A stretch of 64,000 bases of DNA from contig CM052354.1 in assembly GCA_028551475.1 (NCBI GenBank), forward strand, positions 23,211,258 through 23,275,257, given 5' to 3'. The translations under genes were made by a program, and so were the position numbers. Position 1 is the first letter of the stretch. Each line of letters starts with the position of its first letter. The stretch comes from Casuarina equisetifolia. Its lineage: Eukaryota > Streptophyta > Magnoliopsida > Fagales > Casuarinaceae. The notes beneath the pieces were generated by a model. The model was not told where the DNA came from. It made no database searches and saw only the letters and a program-made list of their open reading frames with translations. Positions 61,201 to 64,000 of the stretch are shown one piece after another.

Positions 61201-63339
61201 TTAAAGGATCAATGGTCTGAAATATCAATCACTCTGTACTACTTCAATTATGACAATCTTCACTTAAGAGGCAAAATTAACTACGATTGCAATACTTATG
61301 AATTTTCTAGACAACCAATCAAACAAGTCTTAGTAAATATTCAACAGTACTAAAACAATTTATACACTTACCTCAAACATATTTAAGTATCTTGCAAAAA
61401 GTGTGGGTAAGAAGCACTCCCAATCGATAAAGTTGCAGTGCATTATAACACGAGCAATTAGGGCTGCCCATTGACTGTTCCAAAATTGGCAATTGGGTAT
61501 CGACTCCCACAGGTCTATACAGGATTTAAGCCAATCACTGCCATGGCAACAATATGAATGCAATTAGCCAAATATTTCATGTTAAAAACCATAAAGAATA
61601 AGTTTTCAAAAATTATGTGCCCCTTACTTCGAAAAAAAGTCCTGATTGTCCGAATTTGTAGGAAGAAACAGTCTCACAAACCCAGATCCCTCAAAGGATG
61701 AATTGTGCCATGGATTTTCCAGCAAAAATCTGCAGGTTTGTTTCAACAGGTGGAAAGCAACAAAATTGAGAAAGGAAAAGAGCCACAGAGGAATGTTTAC
61801 TAATATGACCAAGCCAATAACCCAAATGAAGTGGGAGGTGTAACAATTAAAATCCTAACATTCCTAGAATGAAAGTTAGAAATTAACTACCCTAGGAAGG
61901 TTTGCTTTCTACTCACGCCACTTTTTGTGGTTTTAACCTCAAAGGTTGAACATCATGGACTGCATGAGTGTTTAAACTTTAGAGAAAGATCAAACTGTAA
62001 ATGAAAAATTGACTCCTTTGATTGTTTTTAAAACCAAACCTTTTTGGTTGTCTTAAAATTGTCATAATGTTTTTATTTAGCCAATATAAGGTCCACAGGA
62101 GAAGTGTGCATTAGCAATAAATCCATGACAAAATATCAAATACATCAACTTCAAGGCCAGTCTGTTCCCAAGCAAAAAGGCTAAGATCAAAAGCACTAAA
62201 TATGTCATATATGTAAACTTAAGAGAGGTACAGCAGCGGGTAATTCCTTTTGACATCATCAATAACAATATGAAAGAAAAAAATATTACTGATCAAGACA
62301 TCCAATTAGCATAATGGATATCGGATAACTTAGTAAAATTAAAGAGAAAGATCATCAGACCACTTACCTAAACTCAGACCATATCTCAAAGGCAGAACCA
62401 TGCGGGAAAAACCTCCGGCAGGATCGAACAAGGGAAATAATAGTCTCAAAATGTCTCTGTCTCAATCTCCATCCTTCTGGACCAGTATTCCTGTAAAGAT
62501 GTTCATATCAAAAGCAGCACCAACTCAAGTTTCTAAAACTAAGAAGGACAAGATACAAGACATTCCTTTTTTTTTTTTTTTTTTTTTGAGACACAAGACA
62601 TATATATGCAATTCCACTATACCAAATTATCTTGTGGTTGACGCTTTGAAATCAATAATTTTGCAGTAAAAATTTGCAAGCTGCAGTTTGTTATCTGTTT
62701 CACAGAGTGAAGGCTAATGATGGATGGTCCATTGGTTTCTAGACTAAATTAGTTTTTTGCTCTCATACTTCTTTAGAGTACCTTTGGCTTAATGGTTTAT
62801 GAGCACAAGTAGGAACGATCATAATAGATCATTCTTGTTTCTCTTTTGGTTTAATAATTTTGGAAATAACCTCATCCTTCCCACCATATCTTACCCATGG
62901 ATGGGGTGGGGCATAATAAATTATTGTAACTGAGAAATCTATGGTACAAAGACAATAATTTCCTAAACTCACAAAGATAAGTCATAAACAAATACAGCAA
63001 CAAATTTTTGAATCAGCATATACAAAACTCACCTAGTAAAATGTGTATGAACAAGAGTATCATACAAATGTCGCCACTGAACTTCTAAGGAAAGCTTCTT
63101 CCGATACTTATTTAGTACCCTTACTAGCAAATTTCCCCATCTAACCTAAACACACAAATAGAACCACCATTTAAGAGAAGAAAAGATGAAAGAACATGTA
63201 CAAGTAGAAAAATCATACAAAGATATGAGAGATTACCTGGGCATAAAGCTTGTTTTGTGATTTTATAAACAATTCTAAACCTATCCGAACAAGTGTGCTC
63301 ACATCTTCCAAAGATACTTCACTTTTTGCCTTTATGAAA
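49291..63339 (-). CDS. PA200: Proteasome activator PA200/BLM10, all but the N-terminal exon(s)
   Basis: This large HEAT-repeat protein caps the 20S proteasome in the nucleus and cytosol. Thirty-four exons, 5' to 3', join in frame to about 1758 codons: 63237-63339, 63033-63145, 62368-62490, 61628-61729, 61372-61537, 60697-60813, 60530-60597, 60324-60425, 60025-60235, 59586-59816, 59372-59499, 59116-59233, 58805-59023, 58567-58722, 58320-58396, 58011-58219, 57549-57765, 57375-57454, 57175-57292, 56919-57089, 55762-55930, 55648-55691, 55515-55557, 55292-55437, 54925-55019, 53876-54783, 52945-53229, 52761-52856, 51488-51666, 51121-51202, 50531-50658, 49806-49883, 49435-49588, 49291-49332. Plant PA200 is about 1800 residues, so roughly 55 N-terminal residues lie beyond the window. 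Signatures are LEQYYHPSNGGRWTYSLERF, SWRTRSATLTYLRTF-like NWRTRSATLTYLRTF, SWLPEHVTLLARFA and the last residues SSSYFA. The intron 51120-50659 has a GC donor. Confidence 0.96.
50659..51120 (-). other. GC-AG intron of PA200
   Basis: On the minus strand the donor reads GTAGAG|GCAAGT and the acceptor GTACAG|GTAAGA. The reading frame NQVE|VREHAA is continuous only if the donor is GC. AG|GCAAGT is the standard strong context for GC donors. Confidence 0.85.
55190..55212. repeat. (AT)n microsatellite in a PA200 intron
   Basis: About ten AT units following a poly-A run. Confidence 0.9.
55938..56918 (-). other. Large PA200 intron
   Basis: Nearly 1 kb between the exons ending IRI and beginning LAGKS. 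AT-rich, with no coding match on either strand. Confidence 0.7.
60814..61371 (-). other. PA200 intron
   Basis: The exons on each side join in frame (NMFE to VPVANAGG). No coding signal lies between them. Confidence 0.7.
62491..63032 (-). other. PA200 intron with a long T tract
   Basis: It holds about 20 T bases at 62568-62587, flanked on both sides by ACAAGACAT, which may be a short duplication around an inserted tract. Confidence 0.55.
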
Positions 63340-64000
63340 CTGCATAAGAAACAATTTTACGTTGGATTTCAATCTGGAGGACAACCAGTATAGATTGGAT
63401 AAGGCATGAATAAAACCTTCATCCACTTCACCGAGAAAACCTACAGTTACTAGCTATAAACGAAAAAACAGGAGTCTCAATAAAGGGTTAATTTACAAAC
63501 ATTGTTAAGATTACTCTAGAAGTATCCAATGTGTGACTGGAAACCATGTATGTAAAAGCAGAATTGGCAGTTTGACAGTACAGGCAATAATAAGTCTACA
63601 CCAACAAACTGTAGAACGATGACACATTACCCATGACTTGTACTGAATAAGAGAATAGTAAGCGCAGAGAGTAATGAAGGCACAATGGAAGCCTCATTGT
63701 GTGAGGGCATGAGACGTTATACTGAAGAACAGAACCCAGAAGCCCTTAACATCCAAAAAACAGCAGTAACAGAAAGTGTTCACAATAAGGGCGACTTTTA
63801 GCACCCATGACTTGTACTGAAGAAGAAATAGTAAGTGCAAAGTGCAGAGAGTTATGTAAGCACAATGCAAGCCTCAAGCAGCCAATGCGTGAAACCTTCT
63901 ACTGAAGAACAGAACCCTCCACGTACCCTACAGCTACACTAACAGAACTAACAGGAAGTTTGCACAATAAGGGTGGCTTCTTGAAAAGTAAGGTTTAGGA
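63340..64000 (-). other. First PA200 intron (partial) with tandem duplication
   Basis: Upstream of the exon beginning FIKAKSEV the expected N-terminal sequence of PA200 is not present, so this is intron and the start lies past the right edge. It contains the duplication at 63629-63985. Confidence 0.6.
63629..63985. repeat. Tandem duplication, unit about 175 bases, two copies
   Basis: Copies start at 63629 and 63803 with ACCCATGACTTGTACTGAA. Both contain 'AGTAAG.GCA', 'GCAGAGAGT', 'TACTGAAGAACAGAACCC' and end near 'CACAATAAGGG'. Divergence and small indels are visible. Confidence 0.8.

Noticed and set aside
62560..62600. T20 tract flanked by ACAAGACAT on both sides, considered a retroposon with target duplication
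   Set aside because: Nothing but the homopolymer lies between the short repeats; slippage or chance is as likely.

Overview
The window is nuclear DNA of a flowering plant, most likely a eudicot. Genes have many short exons with GT/AG introns, long AT-rich intergenic tracts and simple repeats, and every recognised product is a plant family. I cannot name the species. Gene models were built by reading splice sites and checking that exon phases join. All exons of the seven main spliced genes stay in frame.

Layout, left to right: the 3' part of VARICOSE/EDC4 (+, enters from the left edge, ends 4119); a small plastid-type DnaJ protein (-, 5001-5480); about 10 kb of AT-rich, repeat-bearing intergenic DNA; an RFS2/SIP2-type alpha-galactosidase or raffinose synthase (+, 16429-20429, 13 exons); a one-exon oleosin-like gene (+, 21070-21519); a CAX2-type vacuolar cation/H+ exchanger (+, 24906-30193); a repeat-rich spacer; three tandem AAP7-like amino acid permeases (+). 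The first permease (36032-37415) is truncated after exon 3; the other two (39383-41550 and 43436-46840) look intact. Then come MYB80, a tapetum/pollen R2R3-MYB (+, 47786-49097), and the proteasome activator PA200/BLM10 (-, 34 coding exons, 49291-63339), which runs off the right edge lacking only its N-terminal exon(s).

From memory, the order VCS - DnaJ - CAX2 - PA200 matches four consecutive Arabidopsis loci (At3g13300 to At3g13330). The window therefore looks like an ancestral block in which RFS2, the oleosin, the AAP7 cluster and MYB80 lie between the conserved genes. The genes do not form one pathway. Themes are mRNA decay (VCS), protein quality control (DnaJ, PA200), vacuolar ion storage (CAX), raffinose-family sugars, lipid bodies, amino-acid transport and pollen development.

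I found no clearly new molecular system. The items most worth checking are the truncated AAP7 copy whose exon phase could splice into its neighbour, the oleosin with an altered proline knot, a GC-AG intron and Phe-type C-terminus in PA200, heat-shock-element-like and G-box modules upstream of the DnaJ gene, a dense ACGT cluster upstream of RFS2, and several unclassified repeats and SINE-like insertions.
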